NCBI RefSeq assembly: GCF_963666545.1 | Contig: NZ_OY762899.1 | Coordinates: 3,352,365-3,416,364, forward strand | Source: an uncultured Bacteroides sp. | GTDB taxonomy: Bacteria; Bacteroidota; Bacteroidia; Bacteroidales; Bacteroidaceae | Direction: 5' to 3' | DNA length: 64,000 nucleotides | Shown here: positions 26,765-36,235 of the stretch, piece by piece | Numbering within the stretch: position 1 is the stretch's first letter | How the letters are laid out: every line of letters begins with the position of its first letter | Notes under the pieces: model-generated | Database searches by the model: none | Seen by the model: the letters and a program-made list of their open reading frames with translations, nothing else | What the model was told of the DNA's origin: nothing | Translations under genes and position numbers: made by a program

Positions 26765-28903
26765 ATGGCAACATTACAAAGCATCAGAACCAAGGGATCT
26801 TTATTAGTTATCGTTATTGGTTTGGCGTTGTTCGCTTTCATAGCGGGAGACGCATGGAAAGTTCTCCAGCCTCATCAGTCGCGTGATGCAGGTGAAGTGA
26901 ATGGCGAGGGACTTTCTGCTCAAGACTATCAGGCATTAGTCGAAGAATACACAGAAGTTGTTAAATTCTCTAGTGGGATGAAATCATTGGATGATGAACA
27001 AACGAATCAAATAAAGGATGAGGTTTGGCGTAGTTATGTTAATAATAAATTAATTGAAAATGAAGCTAAAAAGTTGGGATTGACTGTCTCTAAAGCAGAA
27101 ATTCAAGCTATAATTGACGCTGGTGTGAATCCAATACTTCAGCAAACGCCATTTCGCAATCCTCAGACTGGTGCGTTTGATAAAGATATGCTTAAAAAGT
27201 TCTTAGTTGATTATTCTAAGATGGATAAAACGAAAGTTTCATCTCAGTATGTTGAATATTACGAGTCAATGAATAAATTTTGGTCTTTTGTTGAAAAGAG
27301 CCTTATTCAGAGCCGTTTGGCAGAGAAATATCAAGCATTAGTGACTAAGGCTCTTTTCTCAAATCCGGTTGAAGCTCAAGCTGCTTTTGATGCACGAATA
27401 AATCAAATGGATTTGTTGCTTGCGGCGGTACCTTATTCTTCTATTTCTGATGCCACAATTGTAGTGACAGATTCAGAGCTTAAAACTCTTTATGATAAGA
27501 AGAAAGAGCAATTTAAACAATATGTTGAAGCTCGCAATGTGAAATATATAGATGTGCAAGTGTCTGCTAGTTCCGAAGATAAGGCTGCTATTCAGAAAGA
27601 AATTACTGATTATACCGCACAACTGGCAAATACGACTGCTGACTATACTTCCTTTATTCGTTCTACAGGCTCTGAACGTCAGTTCGTTGATTTGTCTTAT
27701 ACGAAAGCTTCTCTGCCTGCTGATGTCGTTGCACGATTGGATTCAGCTACAATGGGAGTTGTGTATGGTCCTTATTATAATGTGGCAGATAATACAATTA
27801 ACTCATTTAAATTATTGTCTAAGGAAGCGGTTGCTGATTCAATTCAATTTCGCCAGATTCAAGTATCTGCTGCTGATGCTGCTAAAACCAAGGTGTTGGC
27901 TGATAGTATTTATGCAGCCGTTAAAGCTGGTGCTGATTTTGCTCAATTAGCTCGAAAATATGGACAGAATGGAGACTCTAATTGGATTTCTTCAGCCAAC
28001 TACGAAAATGGACAACTTGATGGAGATAACCTCAAATTTATTAAAGCTGTTACAAGCTTAGGGGCCAATGAATTAGTTAACCTGCCTATAGGACAGGCAA
28101 ATGTAATCCTTCAGGTCACAAATAAGAAAGGTGTGCAAGACAAGTATAAAGTGGCAGTGATAAAAAAGACTGTTGAGTTTAGCAAAGAAACTTATAATAA
28201 AGCTTATAATAATTTTAGTCAGTTTATTGCGGCTAATACAACTTTAGATAAACTTGTAGCCAATGCTGAACAAGCTGGTTATAAATTAGTGGAGAAGAAT
28301 GATTTGTATAGTTCAGAACATACTCTTGGTGGTATTAAAGGAACTAAAGAGGCTTTGAAGTGGGTATTCTCAGCCAAACAAGGTGACGTGTCAGGATTGT
28401 ATGAGTGTGGAGAGAGTGACAGAATGCTGGTTGTAGCACTTACTGGAATAACAGAGGAAGGATATCGTTCATTAGCTCAGGTTAAAGACCAGTTAAAGAG
28501 CGAGATTATCAAGGACAAGAAAGCTGAAAAAATCATGGCTAGTATGAAAGCTGTTAATGCTACTTCTATTGCTCAATATAAATCGATGCCTAATGCTGTA
28601 ACTGATTCAGTGAAGCATGTCACTTTTGCTGCACCTGCTTATGTAGCTGCTCTTCGTAGTAGTGAGCCGTTGGTTGGAGCTTATGCTTCTGTTGCCCAAC
28701 TTAATCAATTGAGCGCTCCCATTAAAGGAAGTGCTGGTGTATTTGTTTTGCAAGTTTTTGCTAAAGAAAAGTTGAATGAAACATTCGATGTTAAAGTAGA
28801 AGAAGCTACTCAACAAAGTATGCATCAACGTATGGCGAGCCGATTTATTAATGATCTTTATTTGAAAGCAGAAGTAAAAGATAAAAGATATTTGTTCTTT
28901 TAA
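26765..28903 (+). CDS. PpiD-like peptidyl-prolyl isomerase / SurA-N domain foldase
   Basis: A 712-residue protein held in the inner membrane by one segment at residues 13-31 and facing the periplasm. A SurA-like N-terminal helix domain is at about 35-200 (NNKLIENEAKKLGLTVSKAEI, in part), and a parvulin rotamase domain is at about 360-470 (VADSIQFRQIQVSAADAAK, DFAQLARKYGQNGDS). Its likely role is to help newly exported outer-membrane proteins fold. A separate transcription start is likely: TATCTTCG at 26702 is a near -7 element. A terminator follows. Confidence 0.9.
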   Translation: MATLQSIRTKGSLLVIVIGLALFAFIAGDAWKVLQPHQSRDAGEVNGEGLSAQDYQALVEEYTEVVKFSSGMKSLDDEQTNQIKDEVWRSYVNNKLIENEAKKLGLTVSKAEIQAIIDAGVNPILQQTPFRNPQTGAFDKDMLKKFLVDYSKMDKTKVSSQYVEYYESMNKFWSFVEKSLIQSRLAEKYQALVTKALFSNPVEAQAAFDARINQMDLLLAAVPYSSISDATIVVTDSELKTLYDKKKEQFKQYVEARNVKYIDVQVSASSEDKAAIQKEITDYTAQLANTTADYTSFIRSTGSERQFVDLSYTKASLPADVVARLDSATMGVVYGPYYNVADNTINSFKLLSKEAVADSIQFRQIQVSAADAAKTKVLADSIYAAVKAGADFAQLARKYGQNGDSNWISSANYENGQLDGDNLKFIKAVTSLGANELVNLPIGQANVILQVTNKKGVQDKYKVAVIKKTVEFSKETYNKAYNNFSQFIAANTTLDKLVANAEQAGYKLVEKNDLYSSEHTLGGIKGTKEALKWVFSAKQGDVSGLYECGESDRMLVVALTGITEEGYRSLAQVKDQLKSEIIKDKKAEKIMASMKAVNATSIAQYKSMPNAVTDSVKHVTFAAPAYVAALRSSEPLVGAYASVAQLNQLSAPIKGSAGVFVLQVFAKEKLNETFDVKVEEATQQSMHQRMASRFINDLYLKAEVKDKRYLFF

Positions 28904-28930
28904 GGAAACTTTCTTTATTTTATGAATATA

Positions 28931-28962
28931 GGGCAGGATGATTTTTTCATTCTGCCTTTTTT
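28931..28962 (+). terminator. Intrinsic terminator of the PpiD-like gene
   Basis: Arms GGCAGGATGA and TCATTCTGCC (one G-T) around five T's, followed by six T's. Confidence 0.8.
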
Positions 28963-29073
28963 ACTTTATATTACGTCTTTAATTCTGTATTGATATAGCT
29001 TATCTATTCTGTAACTAGAAAGAGCGTAATTATGTTTTCTGCCTTGAATGCTTTATAATTGAGTTTTATTCTC

Positions 29074-29081
29074 TACTTTTG
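29074..29081 (+). promoter_or_regulatory. -7 promoter element of rlmN
   Basis: TACTTTTG, full match, 27 bases before the ATG at 29109. Confidence 0.5.
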
Positions 29082-29108
29082 CATAAATAAACATTGATAT
29101 ACTTGAAT

Positions 29109-30143
29109 ATGAACAAATACTCTCTCTTTGGTTTAACCTTGACTGAGTTGCAAGCCTTGGTTAAAAATCTTGGTATGCCTGGATTTACTGCAAAACAAAT
29201 TGCTTCTTGGTTATATGATAAACAAATTACTTCTATTGATGAAATGACCAACTTGTCGCTTAAGCAGAGAGAATTGCTTAAAGAAGAGTACGAGTTAGGG
29301 ATCTCTGCGCCAGTGGACGCTATAAAATCAACTGATGGTACTATTAAATACTTATATAAGATAAATCCGAATTACTTTGTAGAGGCTGTATATATCCCTG
29401 ATGATGATCGAGGTACTCTTTGCGTCTCTTCTCAAGTAGGGTGTCAAATGAATTGTAAGTTCTGCATGACAGGGAAACAGGGCTTTTCTGCCAATTTATC
29501 TGCCAACCAGATACTTAATCAAATTCGTTCGTTACCGGAGCGTGATCAATTAACGAATATTGTTTTTATGGGAATGGGTGAACCACTCAATAATATGGAT
29601 GAGGTGTTAAAAACGTTAGAAGTTTTGACTGCCTCATACGGTTATGGATGGAGCCCAAAAAGAATAACGGTTTCTACGGTGGGAGTTCGCAAATCTTTTA
29701 GAAGATTTATCGAAGAAAGTGATTGTCATTTGGCTATCAGTATCCATTCTCCTTTTCCTTCGCAGAGGGCTGATTTAATGCCTGCAGAAAAAGCTTATTC
29801 AATTACTGAAATGACTGATTTGCTTAGAGATTATGATTTTAGCAAACAACGTCGATTGTCTTTTGAATACATTGTTTTTAAGGGCGTTAACGATTCTTTG
29901 ATATATGCAAAGGAGTTGCTTAAAATTTTGCGCGGAATTGATTGTAGAGTTAATCTTATTCGCTTTCATGCCATTCCGGGAGTAGATCTCGCAGGGGCTG
30001 AGATGGAGACGATGGTCACTTTTCGTGATTATCTGACTTCTCATGGTTTATTTTCAACTATAAGAGCTTCTAGAGGTGAAGATATTTTTGCTGCATGTGG
30101 TATGCTTTCTACATTAAAGCGGGATTCTTTAAAAGAGGATTAA
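29109..30143 (+). CDS. rlmN: Dual-specificity rRNA/tRNA methyltransferase RlmN
   Basis: A radical SAM enzyme that methylates C2 of A2503 in 23S rRNA and A37 in some tRNAs. The iron-sulfur motif is QVGCQMNCKFCMTGKQGF (CxxxCxxC), the SAM-binding MGMGEPLNN follows, and the late cysteine in RASRGEDIFAACGML is the one that carries the methyl group. I start it at ATG 29109 (MNKYSLFGL, 344 residues); an upstream TTG at 29094 lies only 12 bases after the -7 element and is not credible. Confidence 0.97.
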   Translation: MNKYSLFGLTLTELQALVKNLGMPGFTAKQIASWLYDKQITSIDEMTNLSLKQRELLKEEYELGISAPVDAIKSTDGTIKYLYKINPNYFVEAVYIPDDDRGTLCVSSQVGCQMNCKFCMTGKQGFSANLSANQILNQIRSLPERDQLTNIVFMGMGEPLNNMDEVLKTLEVLTASYGYGWSPKRITVSTVGVRKSFRRFIEESDCHLAISIHSPFPSQRADLMPAEKAYSITEMTDLLRDYDFSKQRRLSFEYIVFKGVNDSLIYAKELLKILRGIDCRVNLIRFHAIPGVDLAGAEMETMVTFRDYLTSHGLFSTIRASRGEDIFAACGMLSTLKRDSLKED

Positions 30144-30187
30144 CATTATTTGTTAGATTATAATGATTATGTCTTACGTATTTTCCG

Positions 30188-30195
30188 TAGTTTTG
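30188..30195 (+). promoter_or_regulatory. -7 promoter element of the DUF4837 gene
   Basis: TAGTTTTG, full match, 18 bases before the ATG at 30214. Confidence 0.45.
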
Positions 30196-30213
30196 TGAAA
30201 AGGTGTAAAATCT

Positions 30214-31254
30214 ATGAATATGGGAAAGTCTTTGTTATATCTAGGTGTGCTTCTTGTAACACTCTCCTTTTTTTCTTGTAGTGGTAAAAAGGGTATTTTG
30301 ACTCCAACATCGAGTGGGCGTCCATATGAACTTCTGGTTGTTGTTGACCATGATTTGTGGGAACGTCCTGCAGGTAGATCTTTGTATCATGTGTTGGATA
30401 CAGATGTACCGGGATTACCTCAGTCTGAACGCTCTTTTAAGATCATGTATACTTCTCCTGATAATTATGATACGACACTGAAATTAATACGTAACATCAT
30501 TATTGTTGATATTCAAAAGGATGTTTATACTCAGGCTAAATTCAAATATTCTAAAGATGTATATGCTTCTCCACAGATTATTTTGACGATTCAGGCACCA
30601 GATGAAGAGACGTTTGAGAAGTTTGTAAATGACAATAAGAACGTCATTGTTGATTTCTTTACACGTGCTGAAATGAATAGGCAAATAGCCTCTTTGGAGA
30701 AAAAACATAATGATTACATCGCTACAAAAGTTGCCAGCATGTTTGATTGTAGTATATGGCTACCAGCTGAATTAAGTGGCTCTAAGGAGGGGAAAGACTT
30801 TTTCTGGGCATCTACTAATACATCAACAGCTGATCAAAACTTCGTGATTTACTCTTATCCTTATACTGATAAAGCAACTTTTACCAAAGAATATTTTATC
30901 CATAAGCGTGATTCTGTGATGAAGGTAAATATTCCGGGATCAAAGGAGGGAATGTATATGATGACAGATTCTTCTATGGTGTCGGTTAGAGCAATTGGGG
31001 TGCATGGAGACTATACGCAAGAAGTTCGTGGACTGTGGCGAGTGAAGAATGATTTTATGGGAGGACCGTTTGTTTCTCACGTGCGTCTAGACAAAGCTAA
31101 CCAACGAATAATAGTGGTGGAAATTTTTATTTATTCTCCGGATAAACTCAAACGAAATCTGGTGCGCTTGATGGAGGCATCGCTTTATACATTAAAACTA
31201 CCTAACGAAAAGAAGCAAGGAGAAATCCCTCTTGATATATCTAAGAGGGAATAA
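30214..31254 (+). CDS. DUF4837 lipoprotein
   Basis: A 346-residue lipoprotein, lipobox LSFFSC with Cys22. The mature start holds the conserved phrase SSGRPYELLVVVDHDLWE, and later EMNRQIASLEKKHN and SVRAIGVHGDYTQEVRGLW, seen in part, all typical of DUF4837. The family is confined to Bacteroidetes and has no known biochemical role. It lies between rlmN and pdxA, each with spacing that allows readthrough. Confidence 0.88.
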   Translation: MNMGKSLLYLGVLLVTLSFFSCSGKKGILTPTSSGRPYELLVVVDHDLWERPAGRSLYHVLDTDVPGLPQSERSFKIMYTSPDNYDTTLKLIRNIIIVDIQKDVYTQAKFKYSKDVYASPQIILTIQAPDEETFEKFVNDNKNVIVDFFTRAEMNRQIASLEKKHNDYIATKVASMFDCSIWLPAELSGSKEGKDFFWASTNTSTADQNFVIYSYPYTDKATFTKEYFIHKRDSVMKVNIPGSKEGMYMMTDSSMVSVRAIGVHGDYTQEVRGLWRVKNDFMGGPFVSHVRLDKANQRIIVVEIFIYSPDKLKRNLVRLMEASLYTLKLPNEKKQGEIPLDISKRE

Positions 31255-31277
31255 ATGACTATAATTAATTAACTAAA

Positions 31278-32375
31278 ATGGAAGATAATAAAATAAGGAT
31301 AGGAATCACTCAGGGTGACATTAATGGGATTGGTTATGAAGTGATATTAAAGACATTTGCAGATCCTGTAATGTTAGAATTGTGTACTCCTATTATTTAT
31401 GGCTCTCCTAAAGTAGCGTCATATCATCGTAAAGCGCTTGATCTGACAGTGAGTTTCAGTATTGTAAATTCAGCTTCGGAGGCTGGACACAATAAGCTGA
31501 GTGTGGTAAATTGCTCTGATGATGAAGTGAAAGTAGAATTTTCAAAGCCTGATCAGGAAGCTGGAAAAGCGGCTTTAAGTGCTTTAGAGAAAGCTATAGA
31601 AGAATATAAAGAAGGATTGATTGATGTAATTGTTACTGCTCCAATAAACAAACATACGATTCAATCTGAAGGCTTTTCTTTTCCAGGTCACACAGAATAT
31701 ATTGAGGAGAAATTAGGGAACGGAGAGAAGTCTTTGATGATCTTGATGAAAGATGATTTTCGTGTGGCTTTGGTAACCGGACATATTCCGGTTAGTCAAA
31801 TAGCAGCAACAATTACAAAAGAACTTATTAAGGAGAAATTGATGATTTTCAATCGCTCCTTGAAACAAGATTTTAGCATTGGTAGTCCTCGTATAGCTGT
31901 CCTCTCTTTAAACCCTCATGCCGGAGACGACGGTCTGCTAGGTAAAGAAGAGCAGGAGATTATTACTCCGGCTTTGCAAGAAATGGTTGCTCAAGGTATT
32001 ATCTGTTATGGACCTTATGCGGCGGATGGATTTATGGGTTCAGGGAATTACACTCATTTTGACGGTATATTGGCAATGTATCACGATCAAGGATTGGCTC
32101 CTTTTAAGGCTCTTGCTATGGATGAAGGAGTTAATTATACGGCTGGATTGCCTGTAATTCGTACCTCTCCAGCTCATGGGACGGCTTATGATATAGCAGG
32201 TCAGGGAATAGCCAGTGAAGATTCTTTCCGTCAAGCAGTGTACGTGGCAATTGATGTTTTTCGTAATCGTAAGAGAGATAAAGCAGCTCGTGTAAATCCT
32301 TTGAGGAAGCAGTACTACGAAAAGCGCGACGATAGTGACAAACTTAAATTGGATACTATTGATGATGATATTTAA
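31278..32375 (+). CDS. pdxA: 4-hydroxythreonine-4-phosphate dehydrogenase
   Basis: PdxA oxidises 4-phosphohydroxy-L-threonine in the DXP-dependent route to pyridoxal phosphate. Length 365. Start phrase RIGITQGDINGIGYEVI (family usually GDPxGIGPE, here DINGIGYE), the metal-binding histidines in FPGHTEYIE, LNPHAGDDGLLG and AMYHDQGLAPFK, and RTSPAHGTAYDIAG near the end are all in place. The Asp-Pro to Asp-Ile and Pro to Tyr changes in the first motif are also common in Bacteroidetes copies, as far as I know. PLP made here would serve, among others, the two PLP enzymes at 5.7-8.1 kb. Confidence 0.96.
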   Translation: MEDNKIRIGITQGDINGIGYEVILKTFADPVMLELCTPIIYGSPKVASYHRKALDLTVSFSIVNSASEAGHNKLSVVNCSDDEVKVEFSKPDQEAGKAALSALEKAIEEYKEGLIDVIVTAPINKHTIQSEGFSFPGHTEYIEEKLGNGEKSLMILMKDDFRVALVTGHIPVSQIAATITKELIKEKLMIFNRSLKQDFSIGSPRIAVLSLNPHAGDDGLLGKEEQEIITPALQEMVAQGIICYGPYAADGFMGSGNYTHFDGILAMYHDQGLAPFKALAMDEGVNYTAGLPVIRTSPAHGTAYDIAGQGIASEDSFRQAVYVAIDVFRNRKRDKAARVNPLRKQYYEKRDDSDKLKLDTIDDDI

Positions 32376-32389
32376 TTGATACCCAGATG

Positions 32390-32450
32390 AAGAAGTGGGC
32401 TAGATGTGAATGTACGATACTGTATATCCACATCTAGCCCACTTCTTTTA
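32390..32450. terminator. Bidirectional terminator between pdxA and the LTA-synthase-like gene
   Basis: Perfect 19-bp arms: AAGAAGTGGGCTAGATGTG at 32390-32408 and its complement at 32429-32447, followed by T's. The two genes converge on it. Confidence 0.85.
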
Positions 32451-32535
32451 ATCTGTCGTACCAATTGTTATACCGAAATATGGCGAACATAGGTGATTTC
32501 TTGAACTATATCTCTGTTCTTTCCGACTTTGCTCA

Positions 32536-34365
32536 TTAGCGTTTAGCCAAATCATCATACAGCTTTTGCAAGAAAGCTTTTCCTTTAATTAAGTTTTTCC
32601 CGGGAGTTTTCCCCGTATCAGTTATTACTTTTCCGGATTCACAGTTGAAGACCACCTCGTTTTCTGGCGTAAGCATTCCAAATGCATTTGGAAAAGCAAA
32701 ATAAGCAAAATGAGGAGAAGCCGAGTTTAGGATGTTTTTACTGAAGCGAAAATCCTTGTGAGGCAAGTCTACTTGATTTAGCAACGTTGCTGCAATATCC
32801 ATTTGAGACGCATATGTCTCTATGCGCATTGGCGATTTGACGGCACCTCCGATAATAATCAATGGTATTTTATATCTGTTTACCGAGAAGTCGCTAAGAT
32901 CATCGGGGTATCTTCTTGCATGGTCGGGTACAAGAACCACAATGCTATTGTCCCACCATTTTGTTTGTTTGAGTTGGCTGATGAAGCTACCTAGGCAACT
33001 ATCAGCATAAGCCACCGAGTTGAGGTATGGATGAGATAATCGATGAAATGGAACATCGTATGGTTCGTGGCTACTTGATGTCTGCAGAATTTTCATGAAA
33101 GGTTCTTGTTGTTTTCCTCTTAAATCGGAAATCATGCGATTGAAGACAATATGGTCATGCGCTCCCCATTTACTAAGCCGATCTTTTAATGGAAAATCTT
33201 TATCCGAAATAATATCACTGATACCCATTGAGATGAGGTATGAACGCATATTAGTGAAGTCAGCATCTCCACCATAATAATATTGCAGATTATATCCTGC
33301 TTCCTTTAACGATTTAGGGATAGAAGGTAGAGATTGAGTTTTTCGTGGATATTTCATGATGCTGGTAGTTGGCTGTGCCGGATATCCACTTAAGATGGAA
33401 ACAAGTCCGCGATCCGTCCTGAAACTGTTTGCGTAAAAGTGCGTGAATAGAACGCCTTCAGAGCCAAACTTGTCCATATTCACTGCAACATTGGGTAAGC
33501 CGCCCAATGACTCCATGGTTTTAGACATAAAGCTTTCGAGTACTATGAAAATAATATTGGGACGTTTTTTATTTAAAAGTTTAGGAATGCTATCTGTTGT
33601 TGGTTTGTCTGTCAATTGGCTGAATTCTACATCAGCTTTCTTCTCGTCCATAAAGCGATATTGTTCTTCAAAGTTTGTTTCACGGCTGATAGATTCCATC
33701 AGGCTGAATAACGGATTGATAGCAGCATGGTTCAGTATCATCTTATTGCTAAAATATGCTTTGCTTATATTCATTGTCGAAACGGTAAAACCTCCACGGA
33801 TGGGAATGAAGAGCAGTCCAGTCACCAGAAACATTGCTCCTGAAACGCCTAGTCGATGTTTCGGCATTCTAATCTCTTTCTTTTGTTGTATCAAGGTTTC
33901 ATACATAATGAAGTATAATCCCAAGCAAAGTGTGAGTAGTGCCACAATGAGTGCTATAATAAGTCCAGTGCTAGCACTGGCTAGAGCATCTTTGGGAGAT
34001 GAAAAGAAATAGAATAGAGGGGTAGAATCGAGTCTGAATCCCCAGTAACTATATAGAGCTAAATCACAGACAAAGACGGCTGATATGAGGAAAGTAATGA
34101 TGCCATAATATATCTTACGGGTGATTGAAATGGGATGAGGAACAATCCACAATGAAATGATTTGGATGATTGCCGGAATGATCGTAAGATAACCTGCCAT
34201 TGATAAGTCAAGAGGGAGCCCGTGGAATATCACATTAAAATAGTCAGTAAGGGTTGAGTCTTTAAACAGATTGTGATAATAAAGCATAAACAAAGGCTTC
34301 TGCAAAATAAAAACGGAGACAAAAAATAAATAAGTTTTCGTGAATATCCAAAGTTGTTTTTTCAT
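32536..34365 (-). CDS. LTA synthase / sulfatase-family membrane enzyme
   Basis: A 609-residue protein with about five membrane segments in the first 230 residues and a periplasmic alkaline-phosphatase-fold domain after. The domain opens with PNIIFIVLESFMSKTME; the nucleophile threonine is in SFRTDRGLVSILSGYPAQP, with GGDADFTNM and VLVPDHARRYP providing later metal ligands. Relatives transfer phosphoglycerol or phosphoethanolamine groups to envelope glycans or lipids. In a Gram-negative organism lipoteichoic acid is not expected, so a phosphoglycerol or lipid A/glycan phosphotransferase role is more likely. Confidence 0.9.
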   Translation of the reverse strand: MKKQLWIFTKTYLFFVSVFILQKPLFMLYYHNLFKDSTLTDYFNVIFHGLPLDLSMAGYLTIIPAIIQIISLWIVPHPISITRKIYYGIITFLISAVFVCDLALYSYWGFRLDSTPLFYFFSSPKDALASASTGLIIALIVALLTLCLGLYFIMYETLIQQKKEIRMPKHRLGVSGAMFLVTGLLFIPIRGGFTVSTMNISKAYFSNKMILNHAAINPLFSLMESISRETNFEEQYRFMDEKKADVEFSQLTDKPTTDSIPKLLNKKRPNIIFIVLESFMSKTMESLGGLPNVAVNMDKFGSEGVLFTHFYANSFRTDRGLVSILSGYPAQPTTSIMKYPRKTQSLPSIPKSLKEAGYNLQYYYGGDADFTNMRSYLISMGISDIISDKDFPLKDRLSKWGAHDHIVFNRMISDLRGKQQEPFMKILQTSSSHEPYDVPFHRLSHPYLNSVAYADSCLGSFISQLKQTKWWDNSIVVLVPDHARRYPDDLSDFSVNRYKIPLIIIGGAVKSPMRIETYASQMDIAATLLNQVDLPHKDFRFSKNILNSASPHFAYFAFPNAFGMLTPENEVVFNCESGKVITDTGKTPGKNLIKGKAFLQKLYDDLAKR

Positions 34366-34400
34366 ATCTTCAGTAAATTGCGCTTCTAGCTAATTTTCTG

Positions 34401-34408
34401 CAAAGGTA
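34401..34408 (-). promoter_or_regulatory. -7 promoter element of the LTA-synthase-like gene
   Basis: TACCTTTG on the minus strand, full match, 36 bases before the ATG at 34365. Confidence 0.5.
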
Positions 34409-34461
34409 GTATTCTTTGTCTAATATATCAGCTTTTCTATTGTGCTATTGAAAGCTTTTTG

Positions 34462-34469
34462 TAATTTTG
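34462..34469 (+). promoter_or_regulatory. -7 promoter element of the sigma-54 activator operon
   Basis: TAATTTTG, full match, 19 bases before the ATG at 34488. Confidence 0.5.
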
Positions 34470-34487
34470 TCATAGATTTAGTATGTT

Positions 34488-35723
34488 ATGACAAAAGCGG
34501 AGATTCAACAAGTAAAGCTAAGGTTTGGTATTATAGGTAATACTGAGTCTCTAATGCGTGCGATAGACATTGCTATTCAAGTGGCACCGACCGATTTGTC
34601 TGTGCTCATTACGGGTGAAAGCGGTGTGGGAAAGGAAAGTTTTCCGCAAATCATCCATCAGTTTAGTCGAAGGAAGCATGGACAATATATAGCTGTTAAC
34701 TGCGGTGCCATACCTGAAGGTACGATTGATTCCGAACTATTCGGGCATGAAAAGGGTGCATTTACCGGTGCCATTGGCGAACGGAAAGGATATTTTGGTG
34801 AAGCTGACGGAGGTACAATCTTCTTGGATGAAGTTGGAGAGCTACCTTTACCTACTCAGGCTCGTCTGCTCCGCGTACTTGAGAGCGGGGAGTTTTTAAA
34901 AGTAGGCTCGTCTAAAGTTCAGAAGACGGATGTGCGAATTGTGGCCGCTACAAACGTAAATCTAACGAAAGCTATTTCAGAAGGACGCTTTCGTGAAGAT
35001 CTTTATTATCGTCTCAATACGGTTCCTATCCAGATACCTTCTTTGCGTGAAAGAGGAGAAGATGTTATTCTACTGTTTCGTAAGTTTGCTTCAGATTTTG
35101 CTGAGAAATATCGTATGCCTTCTATTCAACTCACCGAGGATGCTCGCCATAGTCTTCTATCTTATCCTTGGCCGGGTAATGTTCGACAGTTGAAGAACAT
35201 CACGGAGCAGATATCCATTATAGAAACAAACCGTGAAATAACAGCAAGTATTTTGCAGACATACTTGCCATCTCAACAAGAACAACGTTTGCCGGCACTA
35301 CTTGGAGTGAAAATTGGTAAAGGATTTGAAAGTGAGCGTGAAATTCTTTATCAGGTTCTGTTTGATATGCGTCAAGATGTGACTGAATTGAAAAGATTGG
35401 TTCATGAGATCATGTCAGAAAGAGGAACCGGATCTAATAATGCTCCAACTTCTGCTCCAGCATTTTATGCTCCTTCTGTAGTAACTCCGCCTCAATCGGG
35501 GCCTACTATTAATCTAGTACACCCCTCGAGTGCACAGCAGGATGATGATATACAAGATACGGAAGAATATATTGAAGAGTCTTTATCACTCAATGATTTG
35601 GAGAAAGAACTGATACGAAAAGCGCTTGACAAACATCATGGTAAGAGAAAGAATGCTGCTAAAGATTTGAATATTTCGGAACGCACCCTTTATAGAAAAA
35701 TAAAAGAATATGGATTGGATTAA
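34488..35723 (+). CDS. Sigma-54-interacting transcriptional activator without receiver domain
   Basis: A 411-residue AAA+ activator of RpoN-dependent genes. Walker A GESGVGKE is at 43-50, the sigma-54 contact loop GAFTGA at 90-95, Walker B GGTIFLDEVGEL at about 109-120, and the R finger region FREDLYYRLN follows. The C-terminal end is a Fis-like helix-turn-helix (NAAKDLNISERTLYRKIKEYG). There is no N-terminal receiver or GAF domain, so its activity is probably set by amount or by a partner. A Pro/Ser/Ala-rich linker lies at about 315-355. Its stop overlaps the start of lptE by 14 bases, tying it to envelope genes. Confidence 0.94.
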   Translation: MTKAEIQQVKLRFGIIGNTESLMRAIDIAIQVAPTDLSVLITGESGVGKESFPQIIHQFSRRKHGQYIAVNCGAIPEGTIDSELFGHEKGAFTGAIGERKGYFGEADGGTIFLDEVGELPLPTQARLLRVLESGEFLKVGSSKVQKTDVRIVAATNVNLTKAISEGRFREDLYYRLNTVPIQIPSLRERGEDVILLFRKFASDFAEKYRMPSIQLTEDARHSLLSYPWPGNVRQLKNITEQISIIETNREITASILQTYLPSQQEQRLPALLGVKIGKGFESEREILYQVLFDMRQDVTELKRLVHEIMSERGTGSNNAPTSAPAFYAPSVVTPPQSGPTINLVHPSSAQQDDDIQDTEEYIEESLSLNDLEKELIRKALDKHHGKRKNAAKDLNISERTLYRKIKEYGLD

Positions 35724-36231
35724 AAAGATGATGCGGGTAATTTTACTTGTTTCTTTGCTGGTATTAGTAAACTCGTGTAGCATTTCTTATAAGTTTAATG
35801 GGGCTTCTATCAACTATGATAAAGTCAAGACCATTTCTATTGCTGATTTTCCTATAAAAGCGGCTTATGTATATGCTCCGTTAGCCACAAAATTTAATGA
35901 AAAGCTGAAGGATGTTTACGTTCAGCAAACCCGTTTACGATTGATTCCCCGGAATGCTGACTTAGCTGTGGAGGGTGAGATTACCGGTTATAATCAATAT
36001 AACCAAGCAGTGAAGGCAGACGGTTATTCTTCAGAGGTTAAACTTACCATTACAGTGAATGTGCGTTATGTGAATAATACCAATCATGAAGAGGATTTTG
36101 AGCAGCAATTTACAGCTTTCCGTACATACGATTCAAAGCAGATGCTTACAGCTGTGCAAGATGAACTGATTGATCAGATGGTGAAAGATATTACAGATCA
36201 GGTATTCAATGCAACTGTAGCTAACTGGTAA
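35710..36231 (+). CDS. lptE: LPS assembly lipoprotein LptE
   Basis: LptE plugs the LptD barrel in the outer membrane and helps to load lipopolysaccharide. This 173-residue protein has the lipobox LVNSC (Cys23) and the phrase CSISYKFNGASINYDKVKT, seen in part, that marks Bacteroidetes LptE. A second start at Met7/8 (35728) would still give a signal peptide. It overlaps the upstream activator gene by 14 bases and is followed four bases later by a conserved hypothetical gene, so all are in one operon. Confidence 0.9.
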   Translation: MDWIKKMMRVILLVSLLVLVNSCSISYKFNGASINYDKVKTISIADFPIKAAYVYAPLATKFNEKLKDVYVQQTRLRLIPRNADLAVEGEITGYNQYNQAVKADGYSSEVKLTITVNVRYVNNTNHEEDFEQQFTAFRTYDSKQMLTAVQDELIDQMVKDITDQVFNATVANW

Positions 36232-36235
36232 CCCA

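Noticed and set aside
32536-34365. True lipoteichoic acid synthase
   Set aside because: The family match is real, but the host is Gram-negative, so lipoteichoic acid is not expected; kept as an LTA-synthase-like enzyme.
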